64,000 nucleotides of DNA from Cantharellus purpuraceus (GCA_025174535.1 JALBUN010000005.1:496001-560000), one strand, 5' to 3'; positions 44,101 to 55,815 are shown, counted from the first letter of the stretch. The notes: a model not told the origin generated them from the letters alone. Program-made: numbers and translations.

Positions 44101-47100
44101 TCTCGACGTCGTCGTCAGAACCAGAAAGAATCAAATCGACTTCTGTCGCTCGTCCCGCGAGTTCAGTAGGAGCACTGGACTCGAGGTCGATCACGTCAAA
44201 GCCCAGAAGTCGTAGAATCCACTTCAAAGAGGGGACGACCACATAGCTTCCGTGAGAGAGTAATGCGCTTCCACCGTGGCGGCGGCGTGAAGACCTCAAC
44301 TTCGATACCCCACATGCCAAACATCCTATGAGGATACCGAGTGCTGCACCCGCAATCTCGGCCGCCACCTCCTCGGCTGTATCGGGTAGGAGAGCCAGCG
44401 ATGCATGATGGACCGTAATGATATTCGATATCCCCTCAGATGAGACGAGTCCGACGACAAGATTATTTGCACCAATGTAAGGGTTATCGACAGTGGATGA
44501 CACGCGACCAACAAATGTGCGTAGGTTCGCTTCACGAGGTGACATGGCTAGGACTTCTACTGTCACGAGATCAGCTTGGGGTGGAACCAGGGATGTTTGG
44601 ACCAGTTCTGTTTCGGTTGAGGTCCAGGGCAATGAAGGCTGAAAGGGGTACTTCCCGCTCGGAGCTGCAGATGGGACAATTCGGGATACCGAAATGGCGC
44701 CTTGCTCGTCAACAAGTAGTACAGATTCCAGACCAGGGATGCGTGAGAGACGATAAACAAACTCTGATTGCTCCTGCTCCTTCACGGGGCCGTTGAATAT
44801 AACCAAGTGAATATTCCAGAGTGGATACTCCCGACCAAGTGACCTGAAGAACCCTATACCCGCATCACCATGAAAACCGGACTCAGAATAGAACCAAAGG
44901 GGTATTGTGCTCAGGGTATCAATGGCGGATAGCTTGTCCCGAATTTGTATTTCATTGCCCTGTCGGTATTGGATAACGAGCTTCTCCGTGTGATGCTCAG
45001 GGCTAGAAACATCTAGGAGTGGTTGAATTGACTTCTGGGCTTCCAAAGTGAAAAGAAGAGGATCTGAGGAGAACCCCACCGTGTAGACGTCTCCAAACCC
45101 TGCCGTGTGAAGGCGTCGACGCCAATCTTGAGGTGAAATTGCGCAATGGGATCTATCATCTGTGAACGCAAACCATTCTGCAAAGCTCCCAAAAATGAAA
45201 TCAAACCAGATTGTGCCTGGTGCGCGTGATGTCCAGCTTTCGCCATTGAGATCCCCAATAAGTAAACAACCCCCAGGCACAAGAAGATCGTTGAGCACAG
45301 CGAGTGACGGCGCCAGGTCTTGCACAACATGTAAGACGTTAAATGCAGTGATCACGTCAAAGGACGCGAAGTCAAGACCCTGTAGCTTCGGAGACTTTGA
45401 AAGGTCGAAAGACATGTATCGACACCGCGCATAAGGCATCCGCGGTAGTAACTCCGTTGACACATCGGAGACAACAAATTGAATTATCGCAGTTGGAAAC
45501 TCATCCATAACCTTGGCAAGGTGGCGTGTCAATGCACCCGTCCCTGGTTTGTAACTGTTATCCTGTACTGTACTAACCCATGGCACGACATCACGTACCT
45601 GCGCCTACTTCCAACACTTTGATAACACGCTTTCCACTTTTGATCATAGACGTTAAGATCTTTCGAAGACGACTGGCGCAAGCTTCGGAAGCCCAGTCGT
45701 AATGCTGATAATAGCGAGTCATAATATCGTCCTTATATAGGATTTCCACGGCAGCCTAAGTGAATCGTGAGTCGACGAGTTGTTAGTATGCTAACCCTAC
45801 GAGCTACCTTGGAGCTTTTCAAAATTTCACTGTGGACAGACGCTATCCGCGTCGTAACCTCTATAAGCTCCGGCCATTTCTCGTGGATCTCGCGAATAAA
45901 CGATTCATCAAATCGTTCTGCAGGCACAAATGAAGCCGCCACCGTAGTCGCAAAGTTAAGATATCTTTGTCGGTCGATCTGGGAAAAGATAAGTAGCTTT
46001 GAGAACTTAATATATAAACTGACACTTTTCCCAGCGATAGGCTTATTCTTAAGCGTGTTGATGATTGCTTCGGTTGCGAGATTGTCTAAATATGTATAAA
46101 GTTTACGCATGTCTTCGTGGGATGACCTGTCAATGTCATGAGCTTCAATAGTAATTGCCGGGGCTGCGAATGGCTGAAAAGTCAAGTCATGGCGCTGTGA
46201 CACGGGCACGCGAGGAAAACTCTCATGCCGTTGAACTTCGACTTGGGTTAAAGTACAAAGTGGTGTTCCATCAATTGTCACGATATTAAAGTCGGCAACA
46301 AGGGTCGCTGGTGCGTAAATAATCAGCACGTAACGAGCGTGGAATTTTTCTATAGGTGTAATTACCGGGAGTCCAAGACCTGAAGACAATATGAACAAAC
46401 ACTTGTTCCGGCAGGCCTTGATCTACGAATGTCTGATGCAGCGTGAGTTTCCCCACTTTGGAGGGTAGATAGTATATGTTCCTGTCGTCATTGAGGGTGA
46501 AAGACTTGTGGACCATGAAATGTAGGCAACAGTCAAGAATCGCCGGATGGAAGACGTAGCCATCAACACTGTACAATAATCAATTTAACGATAGTCAACT
46601 GAGGAGTTTTCTTACTCTAATGAATCATCGTCACCACGAACTAAAACCAAGGCTTCATTTTCCCCTTGATAACCATCAATGACTCTCTGAAATTCTGGGC
46701 CATATTCTGCAAATGTCTTCAAATCCTCATAGAAACCTGCGTGGCATTGTGAATGACGTCCATATCCACGCCATGTATGATAACATACCTGTTAGATCCA
46801 TCCGCTGACACCTCTCAAGGATATCATCAAGGTTCAACGGTGTGTCCTCGGACTTGGAAGATGTCAAAGACAGAAAGCCTTCCGCATGTACCCTGTCAAA
46901 ATGAGCATTATGCTGCCAGTTGGAGCTCTTGAGTCTGGAAATTCAAACGAGTGACATATTAAACGCACCTTAGTTTGTGACATTGAAGTGGCAGCGGTCT
47001 TGACAGTCCAATGGATACCATCTAATTTCACTTCGACAGCAGTAGGAGACTCTGCCGAGAGAGACATCATTGCGCGAAACTCAACGTCACAGAGCTCCAT

Positions 47101-50100
47101 CGCTCCAAACTCCAGAGCCATCTCAATGAATCCTGCCGCCGGCATGATGGGTTCTCCTTTGATCACATGTTGTGCCAGGACTGGATGGGTGTGAGAGTTG
47201 ATACGCAAGCCAGAATAATTCAATGGGCCTTTCCTGTCTTGGAACTGGCGATAGAATGAGACCGATTCAGAGTGGTATGGCACTGGTTTGGTGTTGAATG
47301 GATATGCAGGGAGGGAGAAGTCGGTATCAAGGGCGGGGTGGTCGTTGAGTGCGGAGAAATCAATAAAGTTGTGGCCGAGCGTAGTAGCCTTACCAAGGCA
47401 GTCCAAAAACGTCGTGGCCTCGACGGGACTACATTCACTTCGTTTGGGACGACGAAGGGGCGCGAGGACGGCAGTAGCTCCCAAGGCTGCAAGGTATGAA
47501 GAAAGCACTGGGTGCGGGGAGATTTCCATGAAGGTCGCAGTTGGATATTTCTTCAGCAGTGCGGTGATCGCCTCAGTGAATAAAACCGGCCCGCGTGTTC
47601 CGTCCCAGTAGTAGTCGCTGGTTATTGCAAAGTCTAACAATTCGCCTGTAAGAGTTGAATAAACGGGGAGCTGTGGATGGACTGCGCCGGGGTAATGCGA
47701 CCACATTTTCTCCACTTCTCGCTTGAATTCTGTATGGCAGAGGTCCATCATGTTGGAATGAACTGGGACGCGTGTCTTCAGCTTTCTAGCCATAATTCCC
47801 TTTGATTCCGCCAGTACAACAACCTTATCGATCGACGAAGCTTGGCCAGATAGAGTTACAGCCTCCTGAGAGTTATGACATCCCACATCTATGGAACCGC
47901 GGAATTCCGGCTCCAAAGCTTCCGCAATTAAAGAATGTGCATCAGTGACACTGCATGAAAAAGCTGCCATGGTGCCGCCAGCCGATTCGACCGACGCCAT
48001 GGCCTTTCCTCGAGCGATGGACAGCTCGATGGCCATGGCCTTGGAACCTGCTTTGGAGGCGTACAATACGGAGGTCTCTCCTGCGGAGTGGCCGACTACA
48101 ATATCCGGGGAAATGCCTACGCTCTCTAGCAGATCGACCAGGGCACATTGCAGCATGGCAAGAGCGGGAAGCGTCACATCGATGGGCCAAATATCTTCCA
48201 GAGGCGTATAGTTTCCCCCGAAAGATGTCTTTTGGAATAGACCAGTGGTGGCAATCAGAGATGTACCAGTCATCTGTGCATATACCTGATCCATCTCCAG
48301 GATGCTTTCCCGGAACGTAGGATACATCTGGAAAAGCTCCCGCCCCATGTCGAGATGCTGTGGCCCTTGTCCCGCAAATACGAAGACGACTGCTGGTTTG
48401 ATGCGTGGACCAAGAACGGGTTCCGAGAACTTCGCCTTGCTGGCTTGACGAGGGGTATACACAGCATAGCTCCGCCATGTCATCTGCCTCGAGCGCCGGC
48501 CATAGATGGTCGAGACGAGCTGCGCCTGCCCAGGAGATGTGATGATTAAATCGGAAATTGCATCCGAAATGACTGTAGCACTGCGTGGAGACAGGGCGCC
48601 AGAGACCAAAAGGAGGGGTTTTTCTGCGCTTTGAGCTTCTGTGTGGGGGATTTGCCTGCGGGGAGGCGCAGGGGGTGCCTCGAGGACAACATGCCCGTTG
48701 GCACCGCCAATCCCGGAGCTACAGAGTGAGATTAATGGCAGACCAGTGCTTGAGTGACAAGGGAGCTGGAGAGGCTGCGTAGGAACACGGAGACGATGTT
48801 TTCCCCAGTTGATCAAAGGGTTCGGCGTGGAGAAATTCACGTTGGGAGGGATGACTCCTGTGTGGAAGATGTTCACCGCTTTGGTCAACGATACCAAAAA
48901 AGCGGCGATCTCTGTATGCCTAAGTAGTATTAAGTGTATCAGAATGACACGTTCGCATCAGGCATCAGAGATATTCTGACCCTATGTTTCCTTTCACGCT
49001 CCCAATTATCAGTTCGTCTTCGCGGTGAAATGCCTCTCCAACCCAGTTAGCTTCTGTGGGGTCTCCCGCAGCGGTACCTGCAATAGAATAAGGCCAGGAA
49101 CGAACACGAATTTGAAATATTGATTACCTGTCGCATGCAGCTCTACGAAGTCTACTTCGGCAGGTTGTCTACTGGTTTGTGACCAGGCTCTGCGCATGGC
49201 ATCGCGCTGAGCCGCCGCCACGGGAGCATTCACTGGAGCAGCAGATCCTGCAGAGTTGATACCTGTGCCGAGTATCTGATGGAAAACGACATGAGCGCTA
49301 TAGTGTATACTTATTGGTTCTGAACTACGCACGGTACCATAAATGTGGTCCCTATCTTTCAAAGCCAAGTCAAGACGCTTCAGAACAATAGCGACGCCCG
49401 CTTCGCCCCGTGAGAACCTGCGCAAGGATAAAGAAGACGTATCAAAAATTTTATCACCCCTAGTGGAGACAAGGTTTTAAAGAGATCCTACCCATTAGCG
49501 GAGACATCAAAAGGTTTGCATTTGCCATCTGGAGCCAAGATGCCACCTTGGCTGTACTGCACCCAGTCCACGAAACGATGATTGAGCTGAATTCCCGCGA
49601 CGACGGCTGCATCGCAGTCACCGCTGCGAATGGATTGCACAGCCAAGTGTGTAGCGGTTAAACTGGAGCTACATGCAGTGTCGACAGGGACAGACGGCCC
49701 GACGAGATCCAAGTGATAGGAAACGCGATTTGCTATCATAGCTGGTGGACCACTAAAAGACCCTCGGGCTTCAAACTCATCCTAATTGTCCCAAATAGTG
49801 TCTTCGAGTTAATACCTAATGGCATATAATGTCTTCACGTACAGGCTCCGACAGACTAAGGACGTCAAAAACAATCCCAGATCTTACAAAAAAACATACA
49901 TCAAACAATGTTTCCGAGGTGTGAAAAAGTGTACCCACGCAAAGCATCCTACGTTTTGTCCACGGTAGTCGATGCCTGAATCAAGCAGGGCCAGGAAAGA
50001 CAACTCGATCAATTTCCGTGTCGAAATGGACATGGCTTTAGCATCCTTGCTAGTGATGCCAAGTTCTACGTGATCCATCTGATCGGTCTGCTTGAGAAAT

Positions 50101-50426
50101 GTGCCAAATTCCGTTGACACTTGGCCTATGTCTCTGCCTTTATATCTGAACATGATAGAAAGTAAGCTGGAAGTGACGCGAAGGGTACAGACGAGAAAGG
50201 CATGGTCTACTAACGAATCGATGTTGAAACGGTCGATGGGGATCCTTTCGTAGGCCTCGCCTCTGTTGAGCAAAAAATCGCCGAATTTTTTATGATCTAG
50301 GTTTTCTATGGCAGTCTCTCCACCGGGAATCTGGGCAGCAATGCCAACCTGCATGACACAAGTTAACAGACGTCATGAAAGCATGAACTAACCCACGATA
50401 GCAATTGGAAGTTGCGCGAACGTCAT
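41110..50426 (-). CDS. Reducing polyketide synthase with terminal reductase
   Basis: The start ATG at 50426 begins MTFAQLPIAI, which is spliced to VGIAAQIPGGE. Domains along the minus strand: ketosynthase (50426-48800; DTACSSSL near 49670, ELHATG, GNIGHTE); acyltransferase (GHSAGE near 48085); dehydratase (HVIKGEPIMP near 47160; FHPAILDCCLH near 46550); C-methyltransferase (VLEVGAGTGALT across an intron near 45590); a reductase-like stretch lacking the enoylreductase NADPH motif (about 45000-44000); ketoreductase (LLIGGLGGLG; SFSS...NYS); acyl carrier protein (YGLDSLSA near 42755); thioester reductase (ITGTTGAIG near 42470; GYSESKW). About 20 short introns; every junction I checked restores the frame. 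About 2600 residues are expected. A methyl-branched polyene aldehyde or alcohol is a plausible product (inference). No accessory cluster gene was recognised. Confidence 0.85.
49843..49855 (-). other. Candidate 13-nt microexon in the ketosynthase
   Basis: Between introns 49856-49938 (donor GTGGGT) and 49782-49842 (donor GTACGT), 13 bases encode LSEP and link NVGCF to DEFEARGSFSGPPAM. The frame is kept, but the joined segment is a few residues shorter than usual ketosynthases, so another donor is possible. Confidence 0.45.
50349..50396 (-). other. First intron of the polyketide synthase (48 nt)
   Basis: The donor is ATC|GTGGGT and the acceptor CATGCAG|GTT. It joins a 30-nt first coding exon (MTFAQLPIAI) to VGIAAQIPGG, restoring the canonical ketosynthase N-terminus. 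This junction decides the start codon. Confidence 0.75.
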
Positions 50427-50467
50427 ACTTGAAGGAAGGTTGATAGACCATGGTTTCCATTGCCCAC

Positions 50468-50475
50468 TTTTTATA
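50468..50475 (-). promoter_or_regulatory. TATA box of the polyketide synthase
   Basis: Minus-strand TATAAAAA stands 42-49 bp upstream of the chosen start. Initiation about 30 bp below it would give a very short leader and would skip two out-of-frame ATGs at 50462 and 50453. Confidence 0.45.
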
Positions 50476-51328
50476 AGTTTTCGGTGGAGGAGAGTGTGGA
50501 TGAATTGAGTGTCCTTGATTGGGGCGAACAGTTTCAAACGAGTGACTGCAGGGTTGCAGTTAGGTGTGTAGAATATCTTGGCGTTGCAGGGTAGTATGAC
50601 TTACATACAGCGATGTTGATACACTGAATTGCGTCTCATTGCACCGGCAATCATATAGATATTTACAACGAGCCTCTACGAGAACTTACCCTATGAAGTT
50701 GAAGCATAACTCTGACAACGATAGCGAGCGTGTAAGTGCGGGTCAATTCTTCTATTCGTGCACCAGAGATTGAGCAGCCAGGAGGTCCATACAAAGATAC
50801 CGTGGTGTGATATCTGGTAAAGGAGCAGCGTATACCGTGTGTATCAGCGACGAATGTGGAATGGTGCTGCCTTCAAGAAACCCTGAAATCTCGCTGTAAC
50901 TTGTAATTTTTCCCGGATTGCGATGATGCGTCGCGCGTGTATTGGCAAGGGCAGTCGAAGAATCCGTCAGGGGCTGATATGAGAAGACCTCGATAGCAAG
51001 AAACATGGCACGGTCCGTTAAGGGTCATCGAGGTGTATATCGTACCCTGTAACCCTTTTGACCCTCTTATGGTCAAGTCTGCCCCGGACCCTTCTATTTG
51101 GCAGTCGCAGTGGCTGGTTCCTTCTGATTCCCAACTGAGTCTATTGCAACCTCCGTGATCACTTACATAACGTTTGGGTAGCAGGTTCAATTTTCTTGCT
51201 AACACGCGACATCTAGTTACACACAGGGAGATCAAAGCTTGGTTATACGATATTTGTAAACCAGAACACATAAGTAACTTTTACTAACATTGATGGTTTA
51301 CAGCAATTTGTACTAGGTGAGACCCCTG
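50476..51328. other. Upstream flank of the polyketide synthase
   Basis: Two overlapping minus-strand open frames (51006-50752 and 51271-50873) occur here, with no recognisable domain or plausible splice join to the synthase. GC content is like that of host DNA. No repeat recognised. Confidence 0.4.
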
Positions 51329-51520
51329 TTGAGAGCGGAGCTATGCCGAAGTTAGGCTAGGGTATAGGCATATGTGAGTACAATAAGACAGTAACTGAGC
51401 AAGATATCTCACCTCAGTCTACACGGTATCAGTGTAAAGACTGAGGGGAAAAGACGGAGGTATTATGTCTGGATATACTGCTTGTTATGGGTGTATGTGG
51501 GCTCATGATCTATTCCAACA
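51329..51520 (-). repeat. 3-prime LTR of a copia remnant (left end approximate)
   Basis: In minus sense it begins TGTTGGAATAGATCATG at 51520, after a GAGGGGGAG purine tract, and may end at CTCTCAACA (51329). It contains a CCTCAGTCT/AGACTGAGG hairpin (51422-51456) followed by GTGAG. It points towards the polyketide synthase, as does the LTR at 40289. Confidence 0.6.
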
Positions 51521-51800
51521 CTCCCCCTCAGTGTGATGAAGTCGCGTTATCCCACTGTGAACTCCCCCTCAATCCGAGCATTGGTATGAATTTCCAGTGC
51601 TTGTGCCTCGGAAGTCCTTTTGTGAGGATATCGGCTGGCATCTCTGTGCCCGGTAGGTGTCGGAACGTGATATCGCCATCGTTCACACGTTCGCGAATGT
51701 AATGGTATTGTACATCAATGTGCTTTGAGCGCGCATGGAACGATGGGTCGCGTGTGAAGGAAATTGATCCGTTGTTGTCACTGTAAATGCAGGTGGTGTA
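51521..51800 (-). pseudogene. Copia RNase H C-terminal remnant
   Basis: An open minus-strand frame without start codon reads IYSDNNGSISFTRDPSFHAR, HIDVQYHYIRERV, FRHLPGTEMPADILTKGLPR and ends with a stop just before the purine tract. This is the end of a copia RNase H with its catalytic Asp residues intact. It is truncated upstream at about 51795. The GC-rich, CpG-containing sequence suggests it is younger than Gy1. Confidence 0.88.
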
Positions 51801-52250
51801 ACGGAGCCACGCTCCTTACAAAGAAATCCCGCTGAATCTGTCCATTCGTCTAACCGCGCTCGCTCACTTGCCATTCCGACGGTACATCCTTTATTGTTAC
51901 TTCTATTTCTTTATTCCGCACCACTACTCTGCCTCTATATTCCACCACCGTGCCACATTCTTTACATTCCGCACACCATCCTTATTCTTTACTCCACAAA
52001 CCACCCCCTTTTTCTTATTCCACACCACCTTTTTAATCCACCGCCATTCCACAACACGTCAGCCACCCACGCGCTCTGTTCCACATTGTTAGATAAGCTT
52101 CTCGTTAGAATACTATAAAAGCAGCATATGTTAGAAGAATTAGAACCAGTTTTCCCCACTCAGAGATTGTACTGTCTACATCCTCTGGAATACTCGGAAA
52201 AAGTCTCTGAAAACCTTATACTCTATCTTTGAGTGCATCAGCAATTACAA
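51801..52250 (+). repeat. Unclassified pyrimidine-rich region with TATA box
   Basis: A pyrimidine-rich stretch (51890-52080; TTCTTTATTCCGCACC-type motifs) is followed by ACTATAAAAGC near 52110-52120 and a leader-like segment up to 52243. It resembles an LTR U3-R region of unknown family. No ORF of note. Confidence 0.35.
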
Positions 52251-53154
52251 TCAGTGAGATGAAAAAAATCTTACAGTGGGTGTTTGTGGATATCCAAAGG
52301 ATGTCAGGAGTTGACATAGCCAGATAGTTTCTTTTATGGTGTGATAGCTAGCAACATATTTGGCTTCACAACTGGATGTTGTGACACAGCTCTGATGTTT
52401 CATGCTCCAGGATATAGTGCTGGATCCAAGCACAAAAGAGGTATCCAGATGTGGATCGATGGGAGTCTTTGCAGCTAGCATAGTCAGAGTCAGTGTATGT
52501 GGTGAGGACAGCTGTGCTTTGACTACTGAGGAAAGGGTGGAGTTCCTTTGTACCATGCAGATACCAAATGACACACTGTATGGCTGTGGGTCAGTGTTAA
52601 ATTGACCTAATTTATTGACTGCAAATGTGATGTCAGGATGCATTGAGATAGAAGGCCACATGAGAGAGCCAATGGCTGCATGGTGGGGATGCATGCCATG
52701 GTGGATTTTTCAGCACTTGTGGTGGGGGACAGTTTGCAACTAAGAACAACATTAAGTCCATTGGTGCTGAGACACATAACCATCTTTGAGTCCATATGTT
52801 GCAACCAATGCCTCAATGTATGCAGTCTGCAATAGAGATATGGTACATCTGGAGCAATCACATGAGATGGCCATGCCAAGGAACCATTTGATATCACCAA
52901 GGTCCTCAATCTCAAAGCCTTTTCTGAGGTCATTGATCAGTACATCAAACACAGTTTTGGAGGTTGCAGCTACAGCCATGTTGTCTACATGGACAGCAAG
53001 CATGCATTCTCCCAAGTGTTGTCTTGTGGCTGTAAACACTGTGGTCTGCCATGAGTCACATGAAACCAATCTTGGTCAGCTCATCATGCAGATATGTGTA
53101 CCAGCCACATCCTCCCTGTTTCAACCCATACAGGGACTTATTCATGCGGCACAC
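52251..53154 (-). pseudogene. Copia RT-RNase H fragment with mutated active site
   Basis: Minus-strand blocks: RMNKSLYGLKQGGCGWYTYLH (53150-53065), MLAVHVDNMAVAAT (near 53000), DLGDIKWFLGMAIS, and RNase H TTSSCEAKYVASYHTIKE (52251-52400). The RT active site YVDD reads HVDN, losing an essential Asp. It is cut by LTR D at 53155. It is close to copia F (HVDDMAVAMSN). Confidence 0.85.
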
Positions 53155-53427
53155 TGTAAGGTTAGACTTAGTTCACACCAACACAGAACTCAACCAAGTT
53201 ATATTTGTCATGCTATGTGCAACAGTGTTGTGGTAAAATCTAAGTTGTTCTAACTACATGTGGACCCACATGTATACTTGGGCCCACTTGATTATGTAAT
53301 AACTATACATATGCACCCTATGGGTGCATATATCTATCAAGAAAAGCAGCACTCCTTAAGGGAATGCTGTATATACTAATATTAATATATACTACTCTAT
53401 AGTAAGTAAGTACCTAGGGTACTTACA
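53155..53427. repeat. LTR-like element, family D, copy 3 (273 bp)
   Basis: Starts TGTAAGGTTAGAC, ends GGGTACTTACA, as in the 9740-10008 copy. Flanking bases (CACAC and CCCTC) do not match, and the flanks are copia on the left and Gy1 gag on the right, so it marks a recombination point. Confidence 0.8.
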
Positions 53428-53429
53428 CC

Positions 53430-53985
53430 CTCCCCTTTTTGAATGAGGAATGACCTCATTCACCACTCAATCATACAGCTCCTTATGGAGCTGTTCAGAT
53501 GAATCAGTGTCCATATGATCATCTTGATCATATGGCTCTGGAAGGGGATGGCTCTCAGTCATCCCTGATGTCATCATAGTATCCTCATCCACTTGGATGG
53601 ATGCAGAGGAGGCAACCACTAATGTGGTGTCTCAATTAAGGTCACAATCTAGCTGAGCATGACCCAAATGCTCAGCTAGGGAGCATTTAACAGCTTTATG
53701 GGCTGCTTGAGAGGCTGCCTGAGTCTCTTGCTTTTGCTTACCAACCCTGGCAGGTTGGTTGAATGCTTCTCCAGAGGTGATGCAACTAGCAAATGCCTCC
53801 AGGATAGCAGTGTGATCAGGGGTGATGCCTCCTATTTGCCCAAGCCAGAGTGTGAGTTCTAGCTCAGTATGCTCTTTGAGGGAACAATCCCCCCAATTAT
53901 ACACTTCTGAAATAAAAGCATGGAAAGTATCACCACTAGTGGGTGAAAACTTATGGCCACTGGTTGATAGTTCCCAGTGGCCAGG
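53430..53985 (-). pseudogene. Gy1 gag N-terminus, second copy
   Basis: The minus frame 53904-53632 is the best preserved copy: NWGDCSLKEHTELELTLWLG, an Ile/Thr segment, then a Gln/Ala-rich coil and SLAEHLGHAQLDCDLN. A run AAAAAGGGGAGGG on the minus strand borders LTR D at 53428 and could be a purine tract. Function as gag N-terminus is by position in Gy1. Confidence 0.6.
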
Positions 53986-54263
53986 TGTAAGTACTCAGGG
54001 TTTTTGCTTACTATCGTATATACTTATATAGTCATAATTAATGTATGCAGCATTCCATTAAGGAATGCTGTCTTCTTGGTAGATATATGTGCTCATAGGG
54101 TGCATATGTATAGATATTATGTAAGCCAGTGGACCCAAGTACACGTGTGGGTCCACATGTAGTAGACAGAACTTAGTCAACTACCACACTGTATAACACA
54201 TCACCCAACCAATATACTTGGTTGAGTTCTGTGCAATGGTGTGAACTAAGACACCCATTTACA
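53986..54263. repeat. LTR-like element, family D, copy 2, inverted (278 bp)
   Basis: Reads TGTAAGTACTCAGGG to CCCATTTACA, the reverse of copies 1 and 3. Flanks CCAGG and CTTTT do not form a duplication. Confidence 0.8.
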
Positions 54264-54439
54264 CTTTTTTGAACTTCCAAATGAAGAATCAATTGATTCT
54301 TCCTCATTATTGAAGTTTTCTAGTCAATACTAGAAAACTAGCTGTTGCTGGTGTACAGACATATACCAACCCCCCCAGTCACTCATATAAGTGAGTAAAC
54401 TAACTTAGTTAGTCTACAAAGATAGAAGAAGGAAAGGAG

Positions 54440-55390
54440 TCATCATAATGATGACTTGCAGTAGAGTGAGTCATGCTGGCAGCACCCAGGACATCATAAA
54501 TGATGAACAGCAGCATGTAGCCAGCAGCAGAAGCTCCCAGGAAGGGGAGCTAGACCCTAGAGAAGTCACAGGGACTTCTCATAAGGAAGACTCTAGAAGA
54601 GAGTCACCATGATTGTGAGACCACACAGACAATCAGATAATAGATCATCTGTCAAACAAGAACCCTTCATTGAGTGGTTCTTTGATTAGAGAAGAAAGGG
54701 GGGGACGGTCATCAACTGTCTCCAATATTCCTAAAGGAAAGGAACATGTTCAATATACAAGCACAAGTAGAAGTAGCAATACTTTTACTAGGGAACTGTG
54801 CAGCACAGAGCAGCCTAAAACCCACAGGTCAATTGCAAGATTGACCAAACAACTCATGCATAATCAACATGAGATGAAGAGCATTAGCAAAGCTAGTGCT
54901 CAGGCAGCTAAGATGGCTGCCAAAGCAGGGGATGCTGCCACTACTATGGGGCAGTAAATTGCAGAGCTAGGAACAATGTTAAAATTGCTCCAAGAGAACT
55001 CTGAGTGATGCAAGTCACATCGCCAAAGATCAGATTATCAACAAGAATCTGAATCCAGAGAGTCTGGATCTCCCTGGGGTGAGGGGATCCAACTGAATGA
55101 TCGGTTAAGCAGAGGCAATGAAATTCCCCCAATGGAGGGAATTAGAGACCCAGTAATCCCTGTGAGGCAAGGATTACCAATCCAGATTGAAGAGGAAACT
55201 CCTCAATCTATGGCAAAGGAGCTCCATCAAGAGATCAAGCTATGGAAACAACAAGAAGTTGAGGCTTCTTGTAAACACAGGTTAGCCCTCGAATGGAAGG
55301 CTAAACATGCAGAACAGGAGCTCAGCCAGCTGTTTAGACAGCAGTGGCTCCAGCAAGAGCTCAATGTGGCTGTCAATTTAAATTGACAGT
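54440..55390 (+). pseudogene. Gag-like charged coiled-coil reading frame, unrecognised
   Basis: Two plus frames (54670-54957 and 55132-55386), and an open stretch before them, encode Ser/Arg-rich then helical, Lys/Glu/Gln-rich peptides (LTKQLMHNQHEMKSISKASA; MAKELHQEIKLWKQQEVEAS). Stops at about 54610 and 54955 interrupt it. Composition and repeat context suggest a retrotransposon gag N-terminal region; no capsid or zinc motif was found, so this is tentative. Confidence 0.35.
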
Positions 55391-55545
55391 TGTGACATGC
55401 CCTGAACAGTTATCAGCATGTATGAGTGGTGGGCCTTTCAGGAGACACCTGCCATGAGCAAGATACCCAATGGGTACCTCAAGAAGATGTTCCCATAACA
55501 GGGAACAATCAGCACCATTGACCCTGGAAGGTCAAGGCATACTGG

Positions 55546-55815
55546 TGTAGGAATTAGATGCGCAGCAGATTGGTTCTAACGAATGTACACCTCAGTGAAT
55601 GGACTTCACTGAGTTATATATCACAATAACTACCTAATGAATGTACTAATACTACATTAGTATAGGATTACCCTGGGTGATGTAATAGACATACCACCTC
55701 AGTGAATGGACTTCACTGAGGTGACTGTTTGACGATCAACCAGCTTTTATACCCTGCGACAGGCGCCCTGTGCATGGACCTACACTCAGGCTTACATGAG
55801 CGTTTATGGTTCCAA
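55546..55815 (-). repeat. 3-prime LTR of copia E (270 bp)
   Basis: Minus sense begins TGTTGGAACC at 55815, after the GGAGGAG purine tract, and probably ends CCTACA at 55546. TATAAAA is at 55751-55745 and a 12-bp perfect hairpin 28 nt downstream (55723-55695), repeated at 55613-55590. Confidence 0.75.

Noticed and set aside
44000..45000. A functional enoylreductase domain in the polyketide synthase.
   Set aside because: The stretch between MT and KR lacks the GGVG-type NADPH loop and catalytic signature of enoylreductases; it is better read as a degenerate or structural region.
50752..51271. Minus-strand ORFs of 84 and 132 codons upstream of the polyketide synthase.
   Set aside because: No recognisable domain, no conserved start context and no splice path into the synthase; probably chance open frames.
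53155..54263. The two D elements as the LTR pair of one gypsy element around the gag fragment.
   Set aside because: They are in opposite orientations, so they cannot be the two LTRs of one intact element.
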